Shown here one piece after another: positions 16,672-25,282 of a stretch of DNA of 64,000 nt. The position numbers and the translations under genes were made by a program. The stretch's first letter is position 1. Every line of letters starts with the position of its first letter. The DNA comes from JAICYJ01 sp035695105 (lineage in GTDB: Bacteria; Actinomycetota; Thermoleophilia; Gaiellales; JAICJC01): the NCBI GenBank assembly GCA_035695105.1, contig DASSEV010000031.1, forward strand, positions 1 to 64,000. Direction: 5' to 3'. A model generated the notes under the pieces. It saw nothing but the letters and a program-made list of their open reading frames with translations, did not search any database and was not told the DNA's origin.

Positions 16672-17651
16672 GCAAGGTCGTTGTGGTGACAGGCGGGTCG
16701 GCCGGCGTGGGGCGGGCGACCGTCCGCGCATTCGCCGACCGCGGGTACGACGTGGCGGTGCTGGCGCGCGGCACGGACGGTCTCGAGGCGGCGCGGCGGG
16801 AGGTGGAGGCGGCCGGCGGCCGCGGGCTCGCAATCCCGGTCGACGTTTCGGACGCTGACGCGGTCGAGGACGCAGCCCAGCGCACCGAGGACGAGCTGGG
16901 GCCGATCGATGTCTGGGTGAACAATGCGATGGTCACGATCTTCGCTCGGCTGCAGGACATCGAGCCCGAGGAGTTCCGGCGGGCGACGGAGGTGACGTAC
17001 CTGGGAACGGTGTGGGGGACGATGTCCGCGCTGCGCCGGATGCGCCCGCGCGACCGGGGGACGATCGTGCAGGTGGGGTCGGCGCTCGCGTACCGGGGCA
17101 TCCCGCTGCAGTCGCCGTATTGCGGTGCGAAGCACGCCATCCAGGGGTTTGTCGACTCGATCCGCGCGGAGCTGATCAACGAGCACAGCAGGGTGCATCT
17201 GACGATGGTGCAGATGCCGGCGCTGAACACGCCGCAGTTCAGCTGGTGCCGGTCGCGGATGGGCAAGGAGTCGCAACCGGTGCCCCCGATCTTCCAGCCG
17301 GAGGTGGCGGCCGAGGCGATCGTGTGGTCGGCCGAGCATCGCAAGCGCGAGCTGTGGGTGGGTTGGCCGACGGTCAAGGCGATCGTCGCGAACGGCATCA
17401 GCGCGCTGGCCGTCGACCACTACCTGGGTCGCAAGGGCGTGTCGTCGCAGCTGCTGGACGAGCCGCTTCCGCCGGGCCGGAAGGACAACCTGTTCGAGCC
17501 GGTGCCGGGCGATCACGGGGCGCACGGAACGTTCGACGGCGAGTCCAGGCCGGTCAGCCGCGAGCTGGAGGCGTCCCTGAACCGCCGTGTGATCGCGGCG
17601 GCGGCGGCCGGCGGGGTGCTCGCGGTCCGCGCGCTGCGGCGGAACGGGTAG
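16668..17651 (+). CDS. SDR family oxidoreductase with C-terminal helix
   Basis: 327 residues. Nucleotide motif TGGSAGVGRA, NNAM structural motif, catalytic Ser region GSALAYRG and YCGAK (Tyr-x3-Lys). About 60 residues longer than a minimal SDR, ending in an apolar stretch (VIAAAAAGGVLAVRAL) that could be a membrane anchor. ATG overlaps the GMC stop (ATGA). Last gene of the oxidative operon. Confidence 0.88.
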   Translation: MSKVVVVTGGSAGVGRATVRAFADRGYDVAVLARGTDGLEAARREVEAAGGRGLAIPVDVSDADAVEDAAQRTEDELGPIDVWVNNAMVTIFARLQDIEPEEFRRATEVTYLGTVWGTMSALRRMRPRDRGTIVQVGSALAYRGIPLQSPYCGAKHAIQGFVDSIRAELINEHSRVHLTMVQMPALNTPQFSWCRSRMGKESQPVPPIFQPEVAAEAIVWSAEHRKRELWVGWPTVKAIVANGISALAVDHYLGRKGVSSQLLDEPLPPGRKDNLFEPVPGDHGAHGTFDGESRPVSRELEASLNRRVIAAAAAGGVLAVRALRRNG

Positions 17652-17654
17652 GCT
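17649..17654 (+). promoter_or_regulatory. -10 hexamer TAGGCT, leaderless geometry
   Basis: TAGGCT ends 7 nt before ATG 17662, so transcription would start at or next to the start codon. Confidence 0.45.
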
Positions 17655-17661
17655 GGGCGGC

Positions 17662-18015
17662 ATGGCCAGGGGCACTGACGAGGCGCAGGTCCCGCTCTCG
17701 CAGGTGGTGCGTGAGGCGGCGGGCATGGTCGATCCGAGCGACAGCCTGGCGCTGGTCGGCGACTTCGAGCGGTGGTTCGAGGACGACGACGAGCCGGCGG
17801 CGACGGTGCCGAACCTGGAGCGGCGGCTGGCCGCGGCCCTGGACGAGCTCGATCCGGAGGGGGAGGAGCCGGCGCTCGCGGTGGCCGCAGCGGTGGTGTC
17901 CTACTTGGCAACGATGCCGCGGCACGCGCCTAGAGATGCCGAGCGGGTGATCGAGCAGGCCCTGCGGATGCAGTACGGGGACGACGTCCCCGAGGCGATC
18001 ACCGCCTGGCTCTGA
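17662..18015 (+). CDS. hypothetical acidic protein, 117 aa
   Basis: No family recognised. Acidic, helix-rich (SQVVREAAGMVDPSDSLAL, FERWFEDDDEP, DAERVIEQALRMQYGDDVPEA), soluble, without cysteines. It stands alone 10 bp after the SDR operon with its own likely -10 element (17649-17654). Confidence 0.7.
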   Translation: MARGTDEAQVPLSQVVREAAGMVDPSDSLALVGDFERWFEDDDEPAATVPNLERRLAAALDELDPEGEEPALAVAAAVVSYLATMPRHAPRDAERVIEQALRMQYGDDVPEAITAWL

Positions 18016-18060
18016 AGGGCGGCCGTGACGCTCCCGTCACCATCCCGTTACAGTCAACCC

Positions 18061-18530
18061 GTCACAGCTCCGTCACGAAACGGCCACGCGCACCCGGCGG
18101 GGCTTTGACTCCAATAATTGGGTCGCGCGCGGCTTCCGCCCAACCAGGCCGGGAACCTGTCACGATTGTGTGCCGATTCGGCAACCGACACCCGGCGGGT
18201 CTTTGACACCGTCCGGGTGGGCGTGACGGTTCTGTTGCGGGATCGTTGCCAACACAGGCCGTGACGGGTCTGTGACTCAGTTGTGACGGTGCAGGCCATC
18301 ACAGAACCGTCACCCCGCGGTCACACCCACCCGATCGGACTTGGTCTCCAATAATTGGCTGCGGGTGAGTTACGGGTCAACCAGGCCGCCGGCCCGTCAC
18401 GATGTGTGCCGATTCGGCAACGGGCACCCGGCAGGTGTCGGACACCGTCCGGGTGGGTGAGTGGAGTTCGTTGCAAGAACGTTGCCAACGCTGGGCGCGA
18501 TGGATGGGTGACCCGTTTGTCGTGATCGTC
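18061..18530. repeat. two tandem copies of a 237-bp structured sequence
   Basis: Copy 1 (about 18061-18297) and copy 2 (about 18298-18530) align with a constant 237-bp offset. Both hold the palindrome CCAAT-A-ATTGG (18111 and 18348), the palindrome TGCCGA-T-TCGGCA, and arms CACCCGG/CCGGGTG enclosing a second hairpin. In copy 2 the inner hairpin GGTGTC-CGACACC-type pairing is better than in copy 1. The area is also rich in GTGAC/GTCAC words. It separates the convergent genes at 18015 and 18533 and holds no credible ORF. A structured RNA, a protein-binding array or a MITE-like element are all possible. Confidence 0.75.
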
Positions 18531-18532
18531 GG

Positions 18533-19702
18533 TTACCGGCTGGCTTCGGGTGGCGCGGCCGTGCCCAACCGCTCGGCGCGCTCCTGCAGCAGCTCGCTCA
18601 CGACCGCCTGGATCGTCCCGGCGATCGGAATCGCCAGCAGCGCGCCCACCAGCCCCAGCACCGCCCCGCCACAGAGCACCGCGACCAGCACCGTCAGCGA
18701 GGGAATCTGCACGGTGCGCCCGTAGATCAGCGGCTGCAGGATGTGGTTCTCGATCTGCTGGTAGACCGTCACGATGATGAACATGATGATCGCCGCCCGC
18801 GTGTCGACCAGCACCCACGCCGCCGCCACCACCCCGAACGAGCCGATCGTCGCGCCGACCAGGGGAATCAGGTCGAACACCGCCATGAACACGCCCAGCG
18901 CGAGCGAGAACGGCACGTCGAGCAGGTACAGCGAGATCGTGGTGACGGCGCCGCAGATCAGCGAGATGACCAGGTTGCCCGCCACGTAACCGCCGATGTT
19001 CCGGTTCATGTGGTTGACCGCGGCCACGATCCGCGGCCGGCGTTCCGGAGGTATCTGGCTGAGCGCCACCCTGCCCAGCGCGGGCAGCTCGTACAGCAGG
19101 AACAGCGTCAGGAAGAACACCGTCGACACCGCGACCGCGCCGCCAAGCACCGTGTCGACCGTTCCGAAGATGACGTTCGGCAGCACGTCCAGGTGCTGCT
19201 TTGCATGCGCCGCAAGGTGGTACTTGCGGTCGAGCTGGCGAAGCGTGGGATTGTGCTTTGCCTCCGAGATCGCGGTTGGCACGGCCGTCGTCAGCTGATC
19301 CACCTGCGTGACGAACGGCGCCACCAGCGTCACCAGGATCGCCACGAACAGCACCACGAACCCGACGAACACCACGGTCGCCGCCGGTCGCCGACCCATC
19401 CGCGACTCCAGCCGCACGACCAGCGGATTCAACGCGATCGCCAGGAACGCGGCGGCGAAGATCCAGACGAGCACGTCCCGCATCTGGCCCGCGACATCCG
19501 CCACGAAGGCCAGCGCCAGCAGGCCGATCACGATCCGCATCACGGATCGCGTGCTGACGTCGATCACCATCCGCCCGGAACGCGGTCCCCAGCTCGGTGC
19601 GAGCAGCGGCTGCTGCTCCTCGTCACGCGGCAGCGGCGCCACCGGCGTCGTCGTTCCTGGGGGTCGCGTCACGAGCTCTCGCGCAGCCGCCTGCCCAGCC
19701 AC
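18533..19702 (-). CDS. AI-2E family transporter (permease)
   Basis: 389 residues with about eight helices. The C-terminal half carries the family's typical blocks (GGYVAGNLVISLICGAV, FSLALGVFMAVFDLIPLVGATIGS, YQQIENHILQPLIYGR). Members export diverse solutes, some act as Na+/H+ antiporters. Its proposed start overlaps the Holin-X gene by 34 bp; an internal Met (MVIDVSTRSVMR) is an alternative start. Confidence 0.85.
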   Translation of the reverse strand: MAGQAAARELVTRPPGTTTPVAPLPRDEEQQPLLAPSWGPRSGRMVIDVSTRSVMRIVIGLLALAFVADVAGQMRDVLVWIFAAAFLAIALNPLVVRLESRMGRRPAATVVFVGFVVLFVAILVTLVAPFVTQVDQLTTAVPTAISEAKHNPTLRQLDRKYHLAAHAKQHLDVLPNVIFGTVDTVLGGAVAVSTVFFLTLFLLYELPALGRVALSQIPPERRPRIVAAVNHMNRNIGGYVAGNLVISLICGAVTTISLYLLDVPFSLALGVFMAVFDLIPLVGATIGSFGVVAAAWVLVDTRAAIIMFIIVTVYQQIENHILQPLIYGRTVQIPSLTVLVAVLCGGAVLGLVGALLAIPIAGTIQAVVSELLQERAERLGTAAPPEASR

Positions 19703-20067
19703 TCGACGTCACTCCGAACGCTCGCGATCGTCCGCTCCGGCACCGGCGAAACCCGCCGCAGCACGCCGATGCCGACGACGGCCACCACCGCCGCGGTCAG
19801 CAGCGTCGCCAGGGCGACCAGCGCGCACGCGAGCCATGCCGGCATCGCGGTCGAGAGCGCGAGGATCACCGTCACCATCAGCAGGATCGCTCCGGTCGCC
19901 GCGAACGTCGCGGCAGCCGCCGCGAAGCCCACGCCGACCGCGGCCTCGCGCGCCTTCTCGGCCATCTCCTGCTTGGCCAGCGCCACCTCGTCCCGCGCGA
20001 GCGCGGTGAGGTCGGCGGACAGCCGGTCGAGGGCAGCGGCAACCGAGTCCTGCGGTGAGCGGATCAT
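19669..20067 (-). CDS. Holin-X family (actinobacterial phage-holin-like) membrane protein
   Basis: 132 residues: an amphipathic N-terminal segment (LTALARDEVALAKQEMAEKAREA), two strong helices (FAATGAILLMVTVILAL; ACALVALATLLTAAVVAVV), then a basic tail. This matches the actinobacterial Putative Holin-X / DUF1469-like proteins, which are usually chromosomal and not phage-borne. It overlaps and is probably coupled to the AI-2E transporter. Confidence 0.8.
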   Translation of the reverse strand: MIRSPQDSVAAALDRLSADLTALARDEVALAKQEMAEKAREAAVGVGFAAAAATFAATGAILLMVTVILALSTAMPAWLACALVALATLLTAAVVAVVGIGVLRRVSPVPERTIASVRSDVEWLGRRLRESS

Positions 20068-20074
20068 CGCCGGA

Positions 20075-20080
20075 GTGGTA
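20075..20080 (-). promoter_or_regulatory. -10 hexamer TACCAC, leaderless geometry
   Basis: TACCAC on the minus strand ends 7 nt before ATG 20067. Confidence 0.35.
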
Positions 20081-20098
20081 CCCCCGAAGCGGTCGCGT

Positions 20099-22600
20099 CT
20101 AACCGGTCCGGCCGGTCAGCCGCAGCACGAGGATCGCGATGTCATCGGCGTTGCGTCCGCGCGGCCGCACAACCGCCCGTTTCGTCCGTTCGACGACATG
20201 CTCCGCCGTCGCATCCTCGGGGAGCTCCGCCAGCAGTTCGACCAGCCGGTCCTCGCCGCCGGCGTCTCGCCACGCGTCCGTCACCCCGTCCGTGTAGAGC
20301 ATGAGGATGTCGCCCGGCTCCATCGTCGTCCTCGTCACATCGAGCTCCGGATCGTCAAACACGCCGAGCAGCGTCCCGCGGCCGCCCACCCGCTGGACCG
20401 CCCCACCGACGCGGCGCAGGAGCGGCGAGGGGTGTCCCGCGCGGCTGATCGTCACCGTCGTCTGCTCGCCCGTCTCGAGCACTCCCACCGCGGCCGTGCA
20501 GAACCGCAGGTCACCGGTCTCGGTGCGCCGAAGCGCCCGGTTCACCGTCTCCAGCACGTGCCGCGGATCGTCGTTGTCCATCGCCGCGGCACGCGCGGTA
20601 TGCCGCGTCACCCCGGTCAGCGTGGCCGCCACCGCTCCCTTTCCGCAGACGTCGGCGATCATCACGACCCACCGCCCATCGCCCGTCCGGAACAGGTCGT
20701 AGACGTCGCCGCCCACGTCGACGCCTTCGCCGCCCGCCTGGTAGCCGGCGGCGATGTCGAGCCCGGGGATCGCCGGCAGGCTTGGGGGCAGCAGGCTCGC
20801 CTGCAGCGTGTCCGCGATCTCGCTCCGCTCCTCGAACAGCCGGGCGTTGTCGATGGCGAGCGCTGCCCGGTGCGCCAGATCCTCGGCAAGCCGCACGTCG
20901 CGCTCCTCGTACAGCCGCCCCGACTCCGCCTGCACGAACGTGATCGCCCCGATCGTCCGGCCGCGCGCGATCAGCGGCACCGTCAGTGCCGACCGCAGCT
21001 TCAGCTCCCGCAGGATGCGGAGCAGCCGCTCGTCGGGGGCGGCCTCCTCGAGCAGCTCGTCGGTGATCTCCGCCAGGTGCTCGGTCTTCCCCGATCGCAG
21101 CACGGCGGGCACGCCGCGCGGCGAGTCGGAGTCGGGCGGATACTCGACCTGCAGCCGCTCCACCAGCGCGACCTTCGCCGGGTCGCTATGGGCGACCGTG
21201 ACGTGCTGGATCGTGTCTCCGTCGGCCAGGTACACGCTGCACCAGTCCGCGAGCGCCGGCACGGCCAGCGACGCCAGCCGGCGCAGCGCCACGTTCGAGT
21301 CGAGCGACTCGGCCAGCAGGTCGCTCGCCTCGGCGAGGAAGCGCAGCGCCTCCTCGTCTCGCTTCCGTTCCGTGATGTCGACGGTGACGCCGCCCATTCG
21401 CACCGGCGAGCCGTCGCCCGCGTCGATCACCCGTCCGCGCCCGTCCACCCACCGCACGGCGCCGTCCGGCCGCACGATGCGGTGCTCGAACGCATGGCCA
21501 TGCCCGGCCAGCCCCTCGGCGATGCGGGATGCGACCACAGGCCGGTCGTCGGGGTGGATCAGTGACAGGTAGTCCTCGTACGAGCCGCCGAACGTGCCGG
21601 GCTCGAGGCCGTAGATGCGCTCCAGGCTCGGTGACCAGATCACGCGGTTCTCGGCCGGATCCCACTCCCACCAGCCCATCGTGCCGGCCTCGAGCGCCGC
21701 CTCCAGGCGCTGGTTGCCGAGCGCGATGTCCGCCGTCAGCATCGCCCGCTCGAGCGCCTGTGCGCACTGCGAGGCGAGCGTCAGGATGGCAGTCCGCCGG
21801 GGCGGCGCCAGCGCCGCCGTGTGCTCGAAGCTGAGCGCCAGCGCTCCGATCACCTGTCCCGGTGCCTTCAGCGGCACCACCGCCCAGGCGACCCGGCCCT
21901 CGGCCGGCGCCTCCATCGACGGGAACCTGGCCAGGACGTCGTCCCGCGAGTCCATGAACACCGGCGCACGCTCGCGGATGGCCGCGGCGATCGGCGAGTC
22001 TCCGTCCACGTCGATCGTGCGCCAGCGCTCCACGATCTCCGTGGCGTACCCACGCGTCGCCGCCACCCGCACGCTCCCACCGCCCGGGGCGACCAGGGCA
22101 ACGGCGGCGGCCGCCGCGCCCAGCACGCGGATGCCCGCCTCGGCCGTGATGTCGCTCACCTCGTCCGGCGTCGCCGCCGCCGCCAGCCGGCCGGAGATGT
22201 CCTGCAGCACGCGCACCCGCTCGCGGTCGGCAACCCACGTCGACACGTCCCGCATCGACAGGGACGCTCCCAGCGTCGCACCGCCCGGCGCCACCACCGG
22301 GAAAGCGTTGATCAGGTGGTGCCGCCCCGCATGCGCCACCTCGAGGTCGCGGATCGAGTCGCCGCCGACGGCCAGCCGCAGCGACTCCACCACCTCGGGC
22401 GCCAGCGCATCGCTCTCAGCGATCGAGGACGGGCGTCCGCCGAGCAGGTCGGCTAAGGCGCGGTTCGCGTAGAGCAGTTGTAGATCACGGTCGACCAGGC
22501 CGAAGCATACCGGCGCCTCGTCCATCGTGGCCGCGATGGCGTCGGTCGGCGAGAGCGACTCGATCGAGGAACCGACGTGGGGCGGGTCAGGCCGCCGCAC
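20099..22600 (-). CDS. PAS-GAF-PAS-GAF-SpoIIE (PP2C) phosphatase
   Basis: 833 residues. Domains in order: PAS about 20-125 (FGLVDRDLQLLYANRAL), GAF about 145-290, PAS about 300-415 (WWEWDPAENRVIWSPSLERI, FEHRIVRPDGAVRWVDGRG), GAF about 430-590, and SpoIIE-type PP2C about 620-830 with GGDVYDLF, IADVCGKG and YTDGVTDAWR metal-site motifs. In partner switching such phosphatases dephosphorylate STAS anti-anti-sigma factors in response to a signal. GTG start 12 bp after the STAS gene at 22613. Last gene of a STAS-kinase-STAS-phosphatase operon. Confidence 0.92.
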   Translation of the reverse strand: MRRPDPPHVGSSIESLSPTDAIAATMDEAPVCFGLVDRDLQLLYANRALADLLGGRPSSIAESDALAPEVVESLRLAVGGDSIRDLEVAHAGRHHLINAFPVVAPGGATLGASLSMRDVSTWVADRERVRVLQDISGRLAAAATPDEVSDITAEAGIRVLGAAAAAVALVAPGGGSVRVAATRGYATEIVERWRTIDVDGDSPIAAAIRERAPVFMDSRDDVLARFPSMEAPAEGRVAWAVVPLKAPGQVIGALALSFEHTAALAPPRRTAILTLASQCAQALERAMLTADIALGNQRLEAALEAGTMGWWEWDPAENRVIWSPSLERIYGLEPGTFGGSYEDYLSLIHPDDRPVVASRIAEGLAGHGHAFEHRIVRPDGAVRWVDGRGRVIDAGDGSPVRMGGVTVDITERKRDEEALRFLAEASDLLAESLDSNVALRRLASLAVPALADWCSVYLADGDTIQHVTVAHSDPAKVALVERLQVEYPPDSDSPRGVPAVLRSGKTEHLAEITDELLEEAAPDERLLRILRELKLRSALTVPLIARGRTIGAITFVQAESGRLYEERDVRLAEDLAHRAALAIDNARLFEERSEIADTLQASLLPPSLPAIPGLDIAAGYQAGGEGVDVGGDVYDLFRTGDGRWVVMIADVCGKGAVAATLTGVTRHTARAAAMDNDDPRHVLETVNRALRRTETGDLRFCTAAVGVLETGEQTTVTISRAGHPSPLLRRVGGAVQRVGGRGTLLGVFDDPELDVTRTTMEPGDILMLYTDGVTDAWRDAGGEDRLVELLAELPEDATAEHVVERTKRAVVRPRGRNADDIAILVLRLTGRTG

Positions 22601-22612
22601 GCTTCACCCGGG

Positions 22613-22951
22613 TCAGGGGATCAGGTGCACGGTGCGCGCGATCAGCGTCATGTCGAGGACGCGGCGCACGGCAGGCGAGGCGTTCATCAGCTCGAGCCGG
22701 CCGCCCCGAGCCGCCAGCCGCTGCGCCGAGGCCAGCAGCACGCCCAGCGCGGTCGAGTCGAGGAACTGCACGCCACGCGCATCCAGCCGGACGATGTCGC
22801 CCTGCGCCTCGGCAGCATCCAGCGCGCTTCGCAAAGCGTCCGCCGAACCGATGTCGAGCTCGCCCTCCACGTGCAGCACGGTCACCGCCTCCTCGACCTT
22901 GTGCTGCTGGAACTGCGGGTGTCGAGGCCCGGCGTCGTTCGCGTCTGCCAT
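22613..22951 (-). CDS. STAS anti-anti-sigma factor
   Basis: 112 residues from ATG 22951. STAS fold with the phosphorylatable Ser in GVQFLDSTALGVLL, typical of RsbV/SpoIIAA. A more upstream Met at 22963 falls inside the -10 element of the promoter at 22962-22988, so it cannot be the start of that transcript. Expected to release a sigma factor by binding one of the RsbW-like kinases nearby. Confidence 0.88.
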   Translation of the reverse strand: MADANDAGPRHPQFQQHKVEEAVTVLHVEGELDIGSADALRSALDAAEAQGDIVRLDARGVQFLDSTALGVLLASAQRLAARGGRLELMNASPAVRRVLDMTLIARTVHLIP

Positions 22952-22961
22952 GTGCAGGACC

Positions 22962-22988
22962 ATACCCGTTGCCCGAGGCGTGGCAAAC
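22962..22988 (-). promoter_or_regulatory. SigB/SigF-type promoter upstream of STAS gene
   Basis: GTTT-N17-GGGTAT on the minus strand, with 10 nt from the -10 element to ATG 22951. It matches the actinobacterial SigF/SigB consensus and implies a leaderless or near-leaderless mRNA. Confidence 0.65.
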
Positions 22989-22993
22989 GGGGC

Positions 22994-23398
22994 TCACGCC
23001 CCCAGCGCGAAGGTCATGACCACCTCGGTGCCCGACGGCGGGGTGGGGCGGATCTCGACGGTCGTCGTCAGCGCGGCAATCACCGGCAGCCCCAGCCCGA
23101 GTCCAGGACTGTCGACGCGCGGCGCGAAGCCGCCGCCCTGATCGCGGACGGTGATGGTGACCACGGCGTCGGTCAGCTCGGCCCACACCTCGATCTCGGC
23201 GTCGGCCACCGATCCGTCGCGGTAGGCATGCTGGACGACGTTGGTGCAGGCCTCGGTCACCGCCAGCAGCATGTCGGAGGCCTGGTCGCCGCCGATGCTG
23301 TGCCCGTCCAGGAAGCCGGCGACGGCGTGGCGCACGAGCGGAATGTTCTCGGCCTTTGCGGGAACCGAGAGCTCCAGCTGCACCTGCTCGTCGTTCAC
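22994..23398 (-). CDS. RsbW-like anti-sigma kinase (HATPase_c_2)
   Basis: 134 residues. The GHKL ATP site is intact: N box LLAVTEACTNVVQHAY, G1 DQGGGF, G2 GLGLGLPV. Such proteins bind sigma factors and phosphorylate STAS partners. GTG 23398 overlaps the upstream STAS stop (GTGA). Confidence 0.88.
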   Translation of the reverse strand: MNDEQVQLELSVPAKAENIPLVRHAVAGFLDGHSIGGDQASDMLLAVTEACTNVVQHAYRDGSVADAEIEVWAELTDAVVTITVRDQGGGFAPRVDSPGLGLGLPVIAALTTTVEIRPTPPSGTEVVMTFALGA

Positions 23399-23769
23399 GC
23401 GGTGGTGCCCTCTGGGGGAAACGGCTGGGCGGCCGCCTCGTCTCGGCTCGAGTACACCGGCATCACCGCGTCGAGCCCGGTCAGCTCCAGGATGCGGCGC
23501 ACCGCGGCGCCCGACCCGTTTCCGACGATCAGCGCCCAGCGGCGCCCGTGCTCGGTCGCGTCGCGGTGCGAGGCGATCAGCGCACCGAGCACCGCGGAGT
23601 CGATGAACGCCGTCTCGGAGAGGTCGATCATCACCGATCGTGCCGACGACGCCTCGTCGAACGCCTCGCGGAGCTCGTCGACGGACGACAGGTCGTGCTC
23701 TCCCGTGAGCACGACGACGCACCCGTCAGCCGCGTCCTGACGGACAAGCGAGATCGCCCGTGAGCTCAT
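23395..23769 (-). CDS. STAS anti-anti-sigma factor
   Basis: 124 residues. The STAS phosphosite is in SETAFIDSAVLGALIASH. ATG 23769 is 10 nt after the -10 of the SigF-type promoter at 23780-23804; Met at 23781 would fall in that element. First gene of the operon STAS-kinase-STAS-phosphatase. Confidence 0.88.
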   Translation of the reverse strand: MSSRAISLVRQDAADGCVVVLTGEHDLSSVDELREAFDEASSARSVMIDLSETAFIDSAVLGALIASHRDATEHGRRWALIVGNGSGAAVRRILELTGLDAVMPVYSSRDEAAAQPFPPEGTTA

Positions 23770-23779
23770 GGAGGGCACC

Positions 23780-23804
23780 ATACCCGCCCGGGGGGACGGG
23801 AAAC
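23780..23804 (-). promoter_or_regulatory. SigB/SigF-type promoter of the partner-switch operon
   Basis: GTTT-N15-GGGTAT on the minus strand, followed by exactly 10 nt to ATG 23769. Full match to the consensus. Points to positive autoregulation of the circuit by one of the adjacent sigma factors. Confidence 0.7.
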
Positions 23805-23832
23805 ATTCGGCCACCGCACTACGCTGCCGGGT

Positions 23833-24159
23833 GTGTCCGCGCACCCGGATTCCATTCGCGCCCGGCTCTCGGCCGACGCGCCGCAGGCGCAGGTGGTCTC
23901 GGCGCTGCTCGTCGTCGCCGGTGCGCAGGCGGGCCTGCCCGTCGACCGCATCGACGACGCGGTGATGGGGGCGGATCTCCTGCTCGGTGCCCGTCGCATT
24001 CCGCGGACCGTCGGCCTGACCATCCATCCCGGTGCCGTCGAGCTCGCGGTGAGCGACGTCGACGCCGCCTGGCTCGAGGGCCAGCGGCAGATGCTGGAGG
24101 TGCTCGCGACGGCGGTGATCGCCGAGGGCGCCGGCGTGAGGCTGCGTGTCGAGCCCTGA
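23833..24159 (+). CDS. X1: small protein preceding a sigma factor, family unrecognised
   Basis: 108 residues from GTG 23833, overlapping the following sigma gene by 14 bp. Composition and secondary-structure pattern run helix (AQVVSALLVVAGAQAG), LPVDRIDDAVMGADLLLGA, beta (VGLTIHPGAVELAVSDVD), helix (GQRQMLEVLATAVIAEG), beta (VRLRVE). This order resembles a stripped-down RsbW/GHKL fold without N, G1 or G2 boxes. The protein at 25283 (X2) has the same order and also precedes a sigma gene. TACGCT lies 7 nt before the GTG. Proposed role as an anti-sigma or sigma chaperone is inference. Confidence 0.7.
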   Translation: MSAHPDSIRARLSADAPQAQVVSALLVVAGAQAGLPVDRIDDAVMGADLLLGARRIPRTVGLTIHPGAVELAVSDVDAAWLEGQRQMLEVLATAVIAEGAGVRLRVEP

Positions 24160-24868
24160 CCGCGCGGCCGAGCTGGCGGTTCGCGCCGCCGGCGGAGACG
24201 ACGCGGCGGGAAGGGAACTGGTGGCCGCCATGCGGCCGCTGGTCTCGGCGATGGCCGCCCGCTTCGCCGGCCGCGTGCCCCGCTCGGACCTCGAGCAGGC
24301 GGGAATGGTGGGCGTGCTGCACGCGGCACGCGGGTTCGACCCCTCCCACGGCACGCCGTTCGGCGGGTACGCGGCCCCGTTCGTCATGGGCGAGATGCTG
24401 AGCTGCGTGCGTCAGCTCGCCTCACCGGTGCGGGTACCCCGCTCCGTCGCGGACGCGGAGCGCACCGTCAACCGCGCGATCGAGGAACTGACGATGCGCG
24501 ACGGCCGCAGCCCAACGCCGGACGAGGTCGCCGAGCACACCGGCCTCGAGGCCGACGCCGTGGTGGAGGCGCTACGCGCGCGGATCGCATCCACGGCGGT
24601 CGGCCTCGACGAGCCCGGCGTCGAGCACCCGTCGACGCCCGACCCCGCTCTGCAGGAGGTGGAGCGCCGGCTCGATCTGGGCGCACGGCTCGACCGGCTC
24701 GACGCGCGCAGCCGCCGGGCTGTGGTGCTCCGCTTCGGGCTCGAGCTATCGCAGCGTGAGATCGCCGAGCGTCTGGGTATCTCCCAGATGCACGTCTCGC
24801 GCCTGCTTCGTGCGGCGATGGTGACGCTGGCCGACGAAGGGGAGGACGGAGATGCCGCTAGGAGCTGA
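24146..24868 (+). CDS. SigB/SigF/SigG-type RNA polymerase sigma factor
   Basis: 240 residues. Region 2 (RSDLEQAGMVGVLHAARGFDP, FGGYAAPFVMGEML), region 3 (RSPTPDEVAEHTGLEADAV) and region 4 (LDARSRRAVVLRFGLELSQREIAERL, SQMHVSRLLR) are all present. GTG start inside the X1 gene indicates coupling. Converges with the RsbW-like gene at 24858-25265, overlapping it by 11 bp. Confidence 0.9.
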   Translation: MSSPDRAAELAVRAAGGDDAAGRELVAAMRPLVSAMAARFAGRVPRSDLEQAGMVGVLHAARGFDPSHGTPFGGYAAPFVMGEMLSCVRQLASPVRVPRSVADAERTVNRAIEELTMRDGRSPTPDEVAEHTGLEADAVVEALRARIASTAVGLDEPGVEHPSTPDPALQEVERRLDLGARLDRLDARSRRAVVLRFGLELSQREIAERLGISQMHVSRLLRAAMVTLADEGEDGDAARS

Positions 24869-25265
24869 TCGAGTGCGCGAACGTGACGGCGGCACCGCCC
24901 TGCTCTCGAAGCGGCTCGATGCGGTGGCGTGTGCAGAGCCGGTCGAGCAGGGTCAGGCCCGCACCGGTCGTGACCGGCACTCGGCCACCGGGAAACCCCG
25001 GGCCGGCGTCCACCACGGTCACCTCCAGCTCATCCTCCGACCGGCTGAAGCGGACCTCGATGCAGCCGTCCGTCCGGCTGCCGTAGGCGTGCACGATCGC
25101 GTTGGCGCAGATCTCCGACAGCACCAGCTTCAAGTCGTCCAGCGCTTCGTCTCCGATCGGCAGGCCCGCGGCCGCACCCACGAGCGCCTGACGCGACACC
25201 GCGAGGTAGGCGGCGTCGGACGGGATCGAAAGGCTTGCAACCGGGCGCAGGTGTGCGGATGACAT
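24858..25265 (-). CDS. RsbW-like anti-sigma kinase (HATPase_c_2), second copy
   Basis: 135 residues with N box LKLVLSEICANAIVHAYGS, G1 DAGPGF and G2 GAGLTLL. ATP site complete. Its 3' end overlaps the sigma gene at 24146-24868 on the other strand, and its start is only 17 bp from the divergent X2 start, so the promoters of the two must lie in each other's coding region. Natural candidate to restrain one of the two flanking sigma factors. Confidence 0.88.
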   Translation of the reverse strand: MSSAHLRPVASLSIPSDAAYLAVSRQALVGAAAGLPIGDEALDDLKLVLSEICANAIVHAYGSRTDGCIEVRFSRSEDELEVTVVDAGPGFPGGRVPVTTGAGLTLLDRLCTRHRIEPLREQGGAAVTFAHSISS

Positions 25266-25282
25266 TGCACAAGGAGAGTACC

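Noticed and set aside
19669..20067. Evidence of a prophage from the holin-like gene
   Set aside because: Holin-X proteins are ordinary chromosomal membrane proteins in actinobacteria and no other phage gene is near.
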